Assembly (NCBI GenBank): GCA_030734395.1
Contig: JAUZTG010000021.1
Span: 1 to 64,000, forward strand
Length of the DNA stretch: 64,000 bases
From: Sarocladium kiliense
Lineage: Eukaryota; Ascomycota; Sordariomycetes; Hypocreales; Sarocladiaceae
Reading direction: 5' to 3'
In this document: piece by piece, positions 10,835-21,429 of the stretch
Layout: every line of letters begins with the position of its first letter
Position numbering within the stretch: position 1 is the first letter of the stretch
Made by a program: the position numbers and the translations under genes
Notes under the pieces: generated by a model
The model's database searches: none
Told to the model about the DNA's origin: nothing
The model's input: only the letters and a program-made list of their open reading frames with translations

Positions 10835-11258
10835 GGTGGCTAGTCTTGGAAGATATGTACGCGTGGTTGTGTGCACTCTATACTGCGGGCAAGGTGAGGA
10901 AGGAGTTGTAAACGAAGGCGTCCCGGGGGCACAGCCGTGTTTATACTCAATAGTGAACAGAAATACCCAATCAGCTGCCATGCTCGAAGCTTATCAGGGG
11001 CTGACTCTGTGTCCCGAGGGGGCAGTCCGCCTTACGCCGCGTTACAGTAGCAGAGGCGAACGGCATCCGTCTCGAATGTATATTATAGGGTGTCCGTGTA
11101 TCAAGCGAGGATTGCTGTTGGACCTGCGCCTTGGGCCATGAGGCCTCCGTCAGGAAATACTTATCGGGGCTGGGTGCTCTCCTCGAGGGGCTCGTCTCTC
11201 ACTGTACCATTAGAAAGCTTCCAGTGTCTATTGAGATCTCTCATCCATGGTGTAGGCG
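10835..11258. other. Intergenic upstream of sirtuin
   Basis: No gene seen. The stretch is the likely promoter of the minus-strand sirtuin. Confidence 0.4.
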
Positions 11259-11502
11259 CTAAGCACGAGAGCCTCCATCACTGTGTTGGCGCGTTTGAGT
11301 CGACATCGTGACCATGCTGTGCGATAGTCTGCTGATCTTGGGGAGATCAATGACTTCGTCGTAGACTTGCGTTTCCTCGCCATCAATCTGCTTAAAATGT
11401 GTCAGCGACTGCTTGGTAGTGATACTGCAAACTTACCTCGACCTTCGTGTGGATGTTAATAATCCTCCTATCATGTTGTTCGTGGTCTTTATGCCCATCC
11501 AT
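11259..11502 (-). CDS. Small charged protein, spliced (64 aa)
   Basis: Exons 11502-11437 and 11387-11259, phase-0 intron of 49 nt with textbook signals (donor GTAAGT, branch GCTGAC, acceptor AAGCAG). The protein starts MDGHKDHEQHDRRIINIHTK and ends in a Ser/Thr/Gln-rich tail. It is hydrophilic, His/Asp/Arg-rich, without signal peptide, membrane segment or cysteines. The quality of the splice signals and the balanced codon content argue for a real gene below the usual annotation size limit. Family and function unknown. Confidence 0.55.
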
Positions 11503-11963
11503 AATGGCAACGGCTCCTTGAGAGGTGAATAGAATGAGATGAGCGAGGATTCTGCTCATCATCAAGGCGCATGGTGCCTTCTTCTATTCTTTATGCATTT
11601 TAGCCCATGTTAGAAGTGCCGAGGACAGACCCGCCGTCTCATCTACTCAATGCCGTCTCCTCAATGGCCCTCCTGCTCGAACCAGCCATCTCGATATGAA
11701 CTGTGATCAGTATTGGGACTTGTCAGCCTTTCACGATTCGGGGCTGTTCGATGAGGAGGGCGGTCTCCACAAGCGCGGATACCGTGCAAGACCCCCGGTT
11801 TGTCTGACTCGATCACAGCTGTCCATGGACCCATGCCAACACTCCACCTCCCTCCAACCTAACCATCTTCGTGTTAGGCTGGCTTGTTACAGTCGTCAAG
11901 TTGGGCCTTCTGGATTCCGTCTTTGTTCCGGCGGCTCGTCCATTAAAATCCGTCACATCTCAA
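11503..11963. other. Intergenic between 64-aa gene and methyltransferase
   Basis: No gene recognised. It is the divergent promoter interval between the minus-strand small gene and the plus-strand LaeA-like gene. Confidence 0.4.
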
Positions 11964-13440
11964 ATGAGTCGGCCCACCCCCTCCAACGTCGCCTTTCACA
12001 CTCCAGACCTCAACCGCTCGAATCTTTACTACCTCTCACTGCAGTCAACTGACATTGACCCAGATCAGACTGTGCTTACTCCTAGCGACTCCACGCGTCA
12101 AGGCTTGAAGTCCCGCTTTCCTCCCAAGTGCCAGCTTTCACAACAGCATTTTCGCTGGCGACATGTGAGCCGCCAAACTCATCCCTCTTGAGATCACGCC
12201 TGACCTCTAGTATTAAAGGAACGGCGAAAACAGTGTCAAATTCATCACAGATGGATTCTGGAAGTATGGACGTTTCTACAGCTCACACAAGCCTCTGAAA
12301 TATGTCTTCCCGATCGATGCAGTACGTGCTGGCCATCCTTTCAGTCCAACACTCATAAGAACTGGTACTGATAGCATGGTCAGGAAGAACTGAACAGGCT
12401 GGATTTGTTTCACAAAATCTTCCGGATTGCGCGCGAAGGGAAGCTGTACACCTATGCGCTCAACACCCTAGGGGATAAGCCGAAGGTCCTAGACCTTGGT
12501 ACAGGTACTGGCATTTGGGCAGTCACAGTCGCCGAGGAGTGAGCCTAGCCAGTAAAAGTTATCGTGATGGTTGACAAACTAATGGCATTTGCAATTGTAG
12601 GCTTCCTGAAGGCGTGGATGTAATGGCCGTTGATATCAGTCGGATCCAACCAGCACTGTGAGTCCTTAACATTACGCCTATGAGGACACGTTGCTGACAA
12701 TACCCAGCATTCCTGTTGGCATGAAGACGGTGAAGTTCGACATCGAAGAGCCATCATGGGATCCCCTGTATCGCGACTGCGACCTGGTGCACATGCGGAT
12801 GTTGTACGGCAGTATACAAACCGATTTGTGGCCTGAAATGTACCGGAAAGCATTTGCGTAAGTCTTAATGGCACGGTCCATTTGACCCACAACTCCACCG
12901 ACTAACATCTTTTCAGGCATTTAGCACCAGGTTTGGGGTATATAGAGCATGTCGAGTTGGACTGGCGGCCAAATTGGGATGACACAGAGATGCCGTTCAA
13001 TTCATCACTCAAGGAATGGACTGACTTATTTGTCACCAGCATGGAGAAGCTTGGCCGTAGCGTGAAGGTCGAGCCAGAGGAGACCCGCCATCTGATGGAG
13101 CAAGCAGGCTTCACCGATTTCAGGCAGGAGGTCATCAAGGTCTATTACAATCCTTGGAGCCGGGACCGGCAAGAGTGGGAGACGGGCCGCTGGTTCAATC
13201 TGGGGTTTTGTCTTGGTCTTGAGGCCTTGAGCCTCATGCCCATGGCGGAAAAGCTCAATGAGAACCCTTGGAATGTCCGAAAGCTCTGTGAAAAGGTCAA
13301 GGAAGAGGTCTGCACCCTCCGCTGGCATCCCTACTGCAGGATGTAAGTTTGTTCGAAGCTCACTGTCCCTCTTGATCACGATTACTCATAAATGAACTAG
13401 GTACATTTGGACAGCGAAAAGGCCAGTGCCGAATGGTTAG
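11964..13440 (+). CDS. LaeA-like SAM-dependent methyltransferase
   Basis: Well-supported exons: ends at 12321, then 12384-12538, 12601-12657, 12708-12857, 12917-13342, 13401-13440. All have canonical introns and compatible phases. The SAM-binding motif I is VLDLGTGTGIWAV, followed by VDVMAVDIS and DLVHMRMLYGSI. Upstream GRFYSS and PIDAEELNRLDLFHKIF are typical of the LaeA/UMTA superfamily of nuclear-type methyltransferases that includes the secondary-metabolism regulator LaeA. The first intron is unresolved: ATG 11964 (MSRPTPSNVAF) is the likely start, but I could not find a donor near 12165 whose phase matches the exon reading KYGRFY. Specific function unknown; paralogues of LaeA are abundant in these fungi. 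Confidence 0.8.
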
Positions 13441-14776
13441 TATAGACGATAGACATTGTTCTCGACGCACCCAAGGACAGTGGCTTCGACCAGCCGCAGC
13501 CATTCGTGACGGCATCGTGATAATGCCACCGACTTCTACGGCGGACCATTCTTCAATGACGCAGGTCACGGTTGGCTTCTCCTGAAGCAATCACTGTTCA
13601 ATCTTGCTCACATTACACTCTAGGCCGTTTTCTGCATGATGGTCTAAATCCCCAGTCACGCAACCAGGAGGGTGAAATCCCGGACTTCCTCGGAAGGGAG
13701 ATGAAACTGTTTCTCCCCTTCATGAGAAGGGTGCTGTGTTGGTCACCGCAGGTAGGACCACGGCAGACCAATTGGTCAATGACCCTTGGCTCGTTCCCTA
13801 TGGTTGGAGATAAGCTTCGTCGAGTCCGTCATGTGGCCCATGCAAGGGGCTCGTGTGAATGGCCAACGTCGAGAAAGGCCAGGGTCGAGACCTCTGACGA
13901 GCTGCATAACCATGTCATGCTTGGAGGGATGATGGCATACTTCGCAGAGTGGATATCCAGGGGGCGGCGAAGATCTCAAGAGAAGTATATGGAACGGGGT
14001 GAACGGAACACTATTCGTTTACGGAACCGCACACCACGATTCCTGATCCATGATGTGATGACGTGGTATGATATTGGCCACATCAAGGTTACATCAAGGT
14101 AAGGCAGATTCAGCTTCGGCATGGTTGGCAATGAGCTTCAGACGTGGAACTTCGGTCGGCGCAGCGCTGCCTGTCCACGGATGCCAACGCTAGCTGAGCA
14201 TCATCATGCAGCGAGTGCTGACAGATGACACGCCATGGTACTCTGTAACCAAAGCCAAGACAGACTGGCTGATGTATCGTGGCCCGTTGCATGCATGATG
14301 TGTGTTTCCGGCGCCGAAAAGTTCCTTCCGTGGTGTCATGTCGAAGCGAGGCTGTGTCATCGGTTTCCTTCTGGAGATGGATGGGCTGAGCGGCTGGAGA
14401 AGCCAACAATGCATAGAAACTGGGCAGTCATGCGTTACGGGGAAAGAGGGGAGGAACAGCCAATGAGGAAGATGACTCCTTGGGGTCACTCCATGTCACC
14501 CAACGAGAACCTGAGTGGCAGGGACAGCCAGCAAGGGGGCTTGACTTCCTAGGAAGTCACGCAATGCAGAGAGTTTGGAGTTGCTGCTCGAGAAAGGAAG
14601 GTGGCCATGCGGTGTTGGCCGAGGCAGACACGCAACTAGCCACTGATCAGCTCCCTGTGAATGCTATCTCGAGCATAAATATGGGATCACTTCCCCAGGC
14701 CATCGAATTCCTACCATCATCCTCAACTTCACAAATTCCCAGCATATCAACATCCCTTCGTGCTTCCACGTACACC
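13441..14776. other. Intergenic with only doubtful ORFs
   Basis: A 176-codon frame from 13572 starts at TTG, lacks any recognisable domain and overlaps open frames on the other strand, so I do not call it. A short direct repeat (ACATCAAGGTTACATCAAGGT) sits near 14080-14101. A CATAAATA TATA-like motif near 14672 and the CACCATGG context at 14777 mark the promoter of the Ulp1-like gene. Confidence 0.45.
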
Positions 14777-17563
14777 ATGGTTACTACACGGCAAGGCACC
14801 ATTCTCGCTCCCAATACAACGCAGCCAAGGCCACTTGAACTGACCAACGGCCCTGTCACCCCTGAGGGTCCTGAAGTTGAGCTCATTACTCCACAGCAGA
14901 CGGATCAAGACGCTGCCAGAGCTGCGTCACTACGCGTACACTTCGCCATAGCCATCGAAGGCCTCCTCAAAGTTGCGGATCGCGAGGATGCCGTCCTGGA
15001 GTTGCGCAACATCGTGACGGAACTCCAGCCCACAGATAGGCTGCGTCTTCAGAAATTCTTCTTGCAGCTCTCTCAGGAATTCAGTGACTCCAGTTGCGGT
15101 GGCGAAAGCGATGCGCAGGTGCCTGCTACTTCGCCCACCGAGGTTGGAGATGTAGCCGCGGAATTATCTCCCGTCTCAGGCAACCTGTTGTACCCGCAGC
15201 TCGTCACTGAGTCAGACTCCTCTGTCATCGATGATGCCGAGGCGACAGGGGCCGCTGGCGCTCAGTCGGTATCTAGGACATACCAGCAGACGTCTATGGT
15301 ACCTTACATTGCGGTCCCTACTCCCCAATCCTCAATCACGCAGGTCTCTGATGAAGAGGAGAGCAAGTATCTTGATCTCGATGCTCGAGACTTCCATTCC
15401 ACAGCACAAGTTGATGGTCGAAAGTCACCCAGCAATATTCACATGGAGGAGGGATCAGACGTGGAGGAAGTGCGGGTCAGCAAAGCTTCAGCTGCGCCCT
15501 TTCACGGTCAATCCCGTACTCCGGCATGGACCGCTCACGGATCACTGTCGGACCTTTCATCTTGGAAGCCACATATGCAAAATCCAGTCGGTACCCTATC
15601 CAACAGCCCGGACGTTTTGCCTCCACTAGCTTTGATTGGAGAGGAATATCAGCGTTCGAAAGTTAAACCAGCGAAGGCAAGCTTCACCAGTCTCAAGCGA
15701 GGCTGTTGTAAGGTCAATTCTCAAGGGATCAATGCCTCACAAGCTGACGAGGCAGTCAAAGGTCCAGTTCGAAAGGACCATAACTCAGCAACTGCACAAG
15801 ATCATGAGGCAACCAGTCCAGCGAACGTCTCTGGGAACTTGCTATTCAATGGATTGATCACGCCTCAAGAAACTCCCTTGAAGGAGGAAGGCAAACCCGC
15901 ACGACTCGAGGATCAACCTACGAAAGAATTCGACGATGTGGCTGAATCTCTTCAGCACGACGAGAACGCTCAGAAGCTGGAGACAATCGATCCACTCGAG
16001 ATATTCAATAATCCTGAAGGCCGGAAGAACATCCGCATCTCCTTGGCAGAGATGTCTACCTCCGAATTCGCTAAGAAAAGTCTGCGGAAGGTCGAAGAAC
16101 TTGGACAGCCAGAAGCAAATCCACAGATGTACAGAGACTTCTATGACGAATTGAACCAGGCACAAAGCACCAAGCGTTGTGACGGTTCTCAGTGGATCAA
16201 GGTCCTAGCTTCCTGGCAGGAGAGTCGTCAACGAAATGTTTTACGTTACGCTCTGACAAGCATTTGCTTTTCCAGGTGGCATCGCAATCAGACTGAAATC
16301 GAGGGGTCAACCAAAGCAGCGGCTGAAAAGGTGTCAGAGAGAGTCCTAGAGTCAGCTGGTGGAGGCAACCAGCAACGCAAGAATCTCAATACACATCTTG
16401 CCCGGGGCAGAAAATGGGCCAGGCTGGTAAATGAGTTGGGCATGGGTATCCTGCTTGTGGATGCATGGTGCGTATCTCCTCTGACCTCGTGGAAATAGTT
16501 GTGCTGATTCATTACAGGGGGATGGCTAAGACCGCAGACGAAGCCTTGACCAGAATGATCAGCCATATCAGAGCATCAGATGGCAAACTATCGATCCTCC
16601 AACATTTAACGACACAGATGGATCTGCTTATGAATGATGGGCAGACTAGTCCCAATATCTACAGACAGTATCTTCAATCTGCCGGTTGGATCACTGATCG
16701 CCCTCGCTTTGCGACTAAGAAGCTCACCAAGGACGTTTCGTCCCTCGAGTGTGCGATGAGAGAGTCATGCGCTAAAGGCCAAGTACGGACCTTGGACAAG
16801 TCTTTTACATTTGACATCAAACATCTCCGGCGACTGAAGCCCACGACCTGGTTCGAGGCGGATCTCATCCTGCTGTGTCTTCATTTATCTCAAAAGCACG
16901 CATATGTCCGCATTGGTTACTCGGTCCCTCTGCATCAGGATGATCCAGCTGTCTTGCGAATCAACCCGCTCCAAATAGCTGCACAGATGGTCAAGAAATG
17001 GCATGCTGCGGAGGGCAAGTCTCGTCTCGTTTCCTTCTTCCCACTTTTCCTACGAGGCGACCACTTCAGCCTTCTTGAAGTCAACGAGATAGATGGCTGC
17101 ATCTACTATTACGACACCCTTGAGAGGGGAGATAAGGCAGATGTCAGGGTAAGAGACCTGCAGAAAGGCAATGATCCATGCGGTGCTAACCAAAACTAGG
17201 AGGCTTGCGAGAAACAGTTCTCGCATCTGAAGTTCGTGGTGACAGTGCGTAAATCTGCTCACATGGCATGTCCGGACGCTGACATTATCACAGACGGTTC
17301 AGCCACAGGATGACAATCACAGCTGTGGTCCGCTTGTAGTGGCGTTTGCTCGGCATCGCATGATGAACCTGCCCATCCCTACCGGAAAGGTGGAAGCTGA
17401 TCAGATAAGAGCCGACGCTTTCAGTCTGATCAAGAGTGCTTGGGAGTCAAAGTTGTTGATCCCTGTCCTGGCTGAGAAGCGGTCAATTCTGGATAGGGTA
17501 GAAGACGGACTATGTCAAGAGCGGGGCAAGCGCATCAAACTGAAAGATGCTATGCAGGTTTGA
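14777..17563 (+). CDS. Ulp1-like cysteine protease (C48/SENP fold)
   Basis: Exons 14777-16467, 16518-17148, 17200-17244, 17294-17563; product 878 residues. The N-terminal 550 residues are polar and probably disordered; the C-terminal 200 form a Ulp1/SENP-type peptidase. His746 (GDHFSLLEV) is followed 17 residues later by Asp763 (YYYDTLE), and Gln794 precedes Cys800 (QPQDDNHSCGPLVV) by six. These spacings equal those I recall for the yeast Ulp1 triad and oxyanion Gln. The segment TWFEADLILLCLHL is the usual N-terminal helix of the fold. Expected role: removal or processing of SUMO or another ubiquitin-like protein. Fungal genomes carry divergent Ulp1 domains, some linked to mobile elements, so the substrate is uncertain. 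I prefer ATG 14777 for its Kozak context over upstream in-frame ATGs. Confidence 0.85.
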
Positions 17564-18400
17564 AGAGAAGCTACCTAGAATGCGGGAACGATATAGCCAA
17601 CAGCTACCATAGAAACAGATTCCCAGACCCGCTGGATCAACACATTTCCCGCAGCAGTCGCCGCCTCTGTATCTAACGACGGAGTTTGTGCGATCTCAAC
17701 ACTGAGTGAAGTGGTCGGCGTAGGCGCGGGATCGTCGGTGGCGTGATGTGCGAAAGGGACAGTGCCCATGACTTCAGTGGTAAGCGTCGCAGCTACTGTC
17801 GTCCCGGGAAGCAGAATTGTAGAGCAGGGCTGGTCTTTGGATCATACGGTGTGGTTGCGTGGTCAGACGAAGTCGTGATCGAGGTTGTGCCCACCGGTTC
17901 GTGAATGCAATCAGGCTGGAAAGGGTTGACTCACACTCGGATAGGAGCAGTCCGATTTCGTTCGAATAGCTTGCCTCATCTTGGCAAACAAAACGTGAAC
18001 CTCTCCTAGCCAAGCACTACTACTTGATCGATCCGCGGCCGTGTTTCCCCGCCATCAGGCAGAACTTGCCCGCGATTACCGCGTCTAAGATGTCCTTCTC
18101 CCCCCGCGGCCACATCCCGTGTTAAATGAAACAAGTTACAAACTCAGTGGCTTCGAGTATCTTGGTTACACGCTTGCCCTTTGTGTCCCTATCCTACCAG
18201 TTGCCAAACTTTCTGAAGCACCGCCTGCATACAACAACCCGTATCCCAGGTGAGTAGTGTATTAGGAACAAGTCAGAACTTCACGACTAGCATGCCTTAC
18301 TCAGCCTTGCTTAACCCATAAAGAACATGGACACAAAGACGCGAGAGAAAAATACAATTGATCAAAGATGCAGTCGAGAAGCAGCGGGCTGCAAACTATC
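17564..18400. other. Intergenic with decayed Ser/Thr-rich frame
   Basis: On the minus strand 18013-17575 carries two overlapping open frames. The downstream one is Ser/Thr/Ala-rich and joined to the upstream one only by a frame change near 17800, so it may be a decayed gene for a Ser/Thr-rich protein. A short plus-strand frame near 18160-18240 ends at a good GTGAGT donor but has no partner exon that I can identify. Confidence 0.3.
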
Positions 18401-18401
18401 A

Positions 18402-18446
18402 CCAGCGAACGCGGTACTCCAATAACGACGATAGTGACAGGACATG
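18402..18446. repeat. 45-bp dispersed block, copy 2
   Basis: Near-copy of 9068-9116. It lies about 90 bp beyond the 3' end of the Clr2-like gene and is not followed by ABC-transporter sequence, so the shared unit is the short block itself and not the transporter relic. Confidence 0.65.
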
Positions 18447-18532
18447 CCGCGAGTCCGAATAAACCAAGTACAGAAAGAAAAGCCTCCGGCCGACATCTCG
18501 CAGATACAGCATTGCCAACAGCCTACACTTTC

Positions 18533-19522
18533 TTAATTCGAGTTTGCCGTCTCGAGCAGGGAACGGCGGAGCGCCAGTCGAAGGCTGCTGCGGGTCGCTG
18601 GCCCCAGACTTGGACTCTTCCGAGGTGTTGCTGTCCTGGCTTTTTCCTTGAGTGATTTGGCCTGAGAGGCAGTTCTAGCCGATCGCCACCGGGTGGTCGC
18701 TTCCGCAATCTGCAAAGGGTCGCTAGCTGAGACATGCTCGATAGCCTCCCCCATCGTCTTACCAGCTTCTCCAAGCTGGGAAAGCTGAGTGCAAGGAGTC
18801 TCATTGCCGTGACTGAAGTCCTTGTCGTCACATAACTCGATGCGGTCGAGTATAGCTTTACTCACATCATTTTGCACCACCGATTTGCCCAATGTCTCCC
18901 ACCGCGTCGCACGGAGCTTAGCAGGACCGTGCCAATGATTGAGGCCTCTGAACTCCTCATAAATCCGACCGCAGATCTGATCTTGAGACACCTCGGCTTC
19001 CTCCTTAGCCAAAGTCAACGCCTGGTTTGGTGCAGCTTCGTAGATAGTGCCACGGAACTTTAGGCTGGAATTAGTTGTGAGAATGGCAGACACGAGGATA
19101 ACCGACTTCGGAGAAGGCCGATCGCACTTGAATCTGAGAACATCTCCGATTTTGATTCTCTCAGCGCCGAGGTAGCAGCCGCGAATGTGCGGTATAGCCC
19201 CGATCAGTGAGACGCTTTGATGGATTCTCATTGCAGCGAGCTTTGAGGCCTCGATGACAAGGCTATCATTATTGGGGAGCTGATGAATGGAATCCCAGTC
19301 GATTTCGTCGAAATTCTTTCCTTTAAGGCTAGGATTCTCCATTGGCGGGACCGTGTAGGAACGGAATGGCCGAAGCTGTTTGAAAGAGATCTCGACCGTC
19401 GAAGCATGGGCGAGGGGCCATAATATATAATGACCAATGTTGCAAGCAATGATACCCAAACGCCAGACACTCTCATTCGCGTACCAAACGAGTTCGCCGA
19501 TACGGTATGTATCGTTCGACAT
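18533..19522 (-). CDS. Clr2-like putative silencing protein
   Basis: Single exon, 329 residues, ATG at 19522 (MSNDTYRIGELVWY). The opening YRIGELVWYANESVWRLGII followed by a YILWPLAH segment and QLRPFRSYTVPP resembles the N-terminal region of fungal proteins annotated as cryptic-loci-regulator Clr2-like, from memory. In fission yeast Clr2 belongs to the SHREC silencing complex. The C-terminus is Ser/Lys/Arg-rich (KARTATPRKSPSLGPATRSS), plausible for a nuclear protein. The body is otherwise unremarkable and the frame is intact. The family call is tentative; an unrelated chromatin-reader-like (BAH/Tudor-type) beta domain is an alternative. Confidence 0.5.
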   Translation of the reverse strand: MSNDTYRIGELVWYANESVWRLGIIACNIGHYILWPLAHASTVEISFKQLRPFRSYTVPPMENPSLKGKNFDEIDWDSIHQLPNNDSLVIEASKLAAMRIHQSVSLIGAIPHIRGCYLGAERIKIGDVLRFKCDRPSPKSVILVSAILTTNSSLKFRGTIYEAAPNQALTLAKEEAEVSQDQICGRIYEEFRGLNHWHGPAKLRATRWETLGKSVVQNDVSKAILDRIELCDDKDFSHGNETPCTQLSQLGEAGKTMGEAIEHVSASDPLQIAEATTRWRSARTASQAKSLKEKARTATPRKSPSLGPATRSSLRLALRRSLLETANSN

Positions 19523-20074
19523 GCTTAGTGCAGGACTCGAACCAGTGATTCGTTATTCGTGATTTGCGTGGCACGGTGTTGGGCTTCGACGTGCTTTCAA
19601 GAGCGTCGCTACGTATACGTAGAAAGACTATGGACGTCTACATTAGTTGAGTTAGTCGTACGGGTGGGTTGGCGGGTGTGATCAAGAGCTTTGCTTACGA
19701 TGCGCACTGTCAGTGGTGGGCTCCTGAGAGTTCTTAGAGTGCCAGCAGGGGGCAGAACCCCTCGATAGGTTGAACATCGAATTTCTCCAAAGAGTTCAAT
19801 TGCAACCCCCCGGGACGTTTACGGACCCCCGCCCGAAGCTCGACCAGTTCGACAGGGCCACGCCGCCCTGTGTTCCGTAAGCGAGTGTTCCATTACGACC
19901 CCGGGACGTTTGTGAACCCCCTGCGCGACGCTTGTTCTGGTGTCGCCTTCGGCTTGTGTACCTACTGTATGTCCGTACTTATTATTCCCGGTACTGTCCA
20001 GTACGGTACCGTACCGTATGTAATTTAGGTTTTGATCATTTTAACTTCAGCTTCGCTTTCGCTCCTACGTGAAA
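19523..20074. promoter_or_regulatory. Divergent promoter with paired motif and palindrome
   Basis: Lies between the minus-strand Clr2-like gene and the plus-strand chitinase. A CCCCGGGACGTTT box followed by ACCCCC occurs twice (about 19807 and 19901). A perfect 14-bp palindrome, GTACGGTACCGTAC, occupies 20001-20014, about 60 bp before the chitinase ATG. The binding factors are unknown. Confidence 0.4.
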
Positions 20075-21429
20075 ATGCTCTCCCTCGCGAAGACGCTCGT
20101 ACTCCTAGCATCACTAATTGTGGATGCTTCTGCTGAGACCTCTGATCCTGTCGAAAGACAGCCCGATGGCTACCTGAATGCCGTCTATTTCACCAATTGG
20201 TTCGTGGCGTTTACCCGGCACTAATTCGCAATTAACACCTTCCGCGTGAAGGGGTATCTATAGCCGCAATTATCAGCCCGCCGATCTTCCTGCTTCTCAG
20301 ATTACTCATGTTCTCTATTCTTTTCTGAATCTTGATGCTGACGGCACTGTCTTCTCTGGCGACACCTATTCAGACTTGGAGAAGCACTACCCCACTGACT
20401 GTATATCTCTATCCCCACTCCTGTAGTTAAAGCTGACATCCTTAAGCATGGAATGATGCTGGACAGAATGCTTACGGTTGCGTGAAGCAACTCTACCTTC
20501 TCAAGAAGAAAAACAGACACCTAAAGACCATGTTATCCATTGGCGGCTGGACTTGGTCGAGTAATTTCCCAGTTGCTGCTGCCTCTGAGCTTACGCGCCA
20601 GAGATTTGCCAGGTCTGCAGTCACCTTGATGAAGGACTGGGGCTTTGATGGTATTGACGTGGACTGGGAGTATCCTGCGAATGATGCTGAGGCAGAGGAT
20701 ATGGTCCTTTTGCTCCAAGCTGTTCGTGATGAACTTGACAGCTACGCTGCTAACTATGCGAATGGATATCACTTCCAGCTTTCAATTGCTGCTCCTGCTG
20801 GTCCTGGTCATTATCAAATCCTAAAACTTCAAGAACTCGGAGCGCTTCTCGACCATATCAACCTTATGGCCTATGACTATGCCGGTTCATTCAGCTCGAA
20901 TACTGGTCACCAAGCGAACCTGTTTCCTAACATCAAGAACCCGAACTCCACCCCTTTCAGCACTGCTGATGCCGTGAAGGCTTACCTTGATGGCGGAGTT
21001 CCGGCCAGTAAGCTTGTTCTCGGAATGCCTATCTATGGACGTGGATTTGTTGGCACTAGTGGGCTGGGTATGCGTTTTACTAGCGTTGGTCAAGGTGATT
21101 GGGAGGCTGGTGTTTGGGATTATAAGTCACTGCCTAAACCTGGCGCTATAGTCGAGTATGATATTGAAGCGCATGGTACGTACAGCTGGGACCCTCTAAC
21201 TATGGAACTTATTACCTTCGACACTCCTGATATGGTCAAAGAGAAGGTTAACTACCTTAAAGAGCATGGACTTGGCGGTAGCATGTTCTGGGAGGCGTCT
21301 GGCGACCATACAGGACCACAATCACTCGTGGGCATGGGCAAGAGTGTGCTGGGGTCAACTGATGGCACGCATAATTGCCTAAACTACCCTAACTCTCAGT
21401 ACGAAAATATTGCACGGAATCTTGAGTAA
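20075..21429 (+). CDS. GH18 endochitinase, secreted
   Basis: Exons 20075-20199, 20252-20400 and 20447-21429; product 418 residues. The N-terminus is a signal peptide (MLSLAKTLVLLASLIVDASA). The GH18 TIM barrel follows: NAVYFTNWGIYSRNYQP, the SIGGW strand (about 122-126), and the catalytic DxxDxDxE motif FDGIDVDWEYP with proton donor Glu166. MAYDYAG and MPIYGRGF complete the family signature. Length and layout match the 42-kDa group-A fungal endochitinases (subclass of Ech42/ChiB), with no carbohydrate-binding module. It hydrolyses beta-1,4-N-acetylglucosamine polymers outside the cell, for wall remodelling, nutrition or attack on other fungi or insects. Both splice joins restore conserved sequence exactly. 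Confidence 0.95.

Noticed and set aside
13572..14102. 176-codon plus-strand ORF
   Set aside because: TTG start, no recognisable domain, overlapping frames opposite; no splice structure supporting it.
19523..19600. Possible tRNA, suggested by CTGGTTCGAGTCCTG on the minus strand
   Set aside because: The T-arm does not pair well and no matching acceptor or anticodon arms were found.
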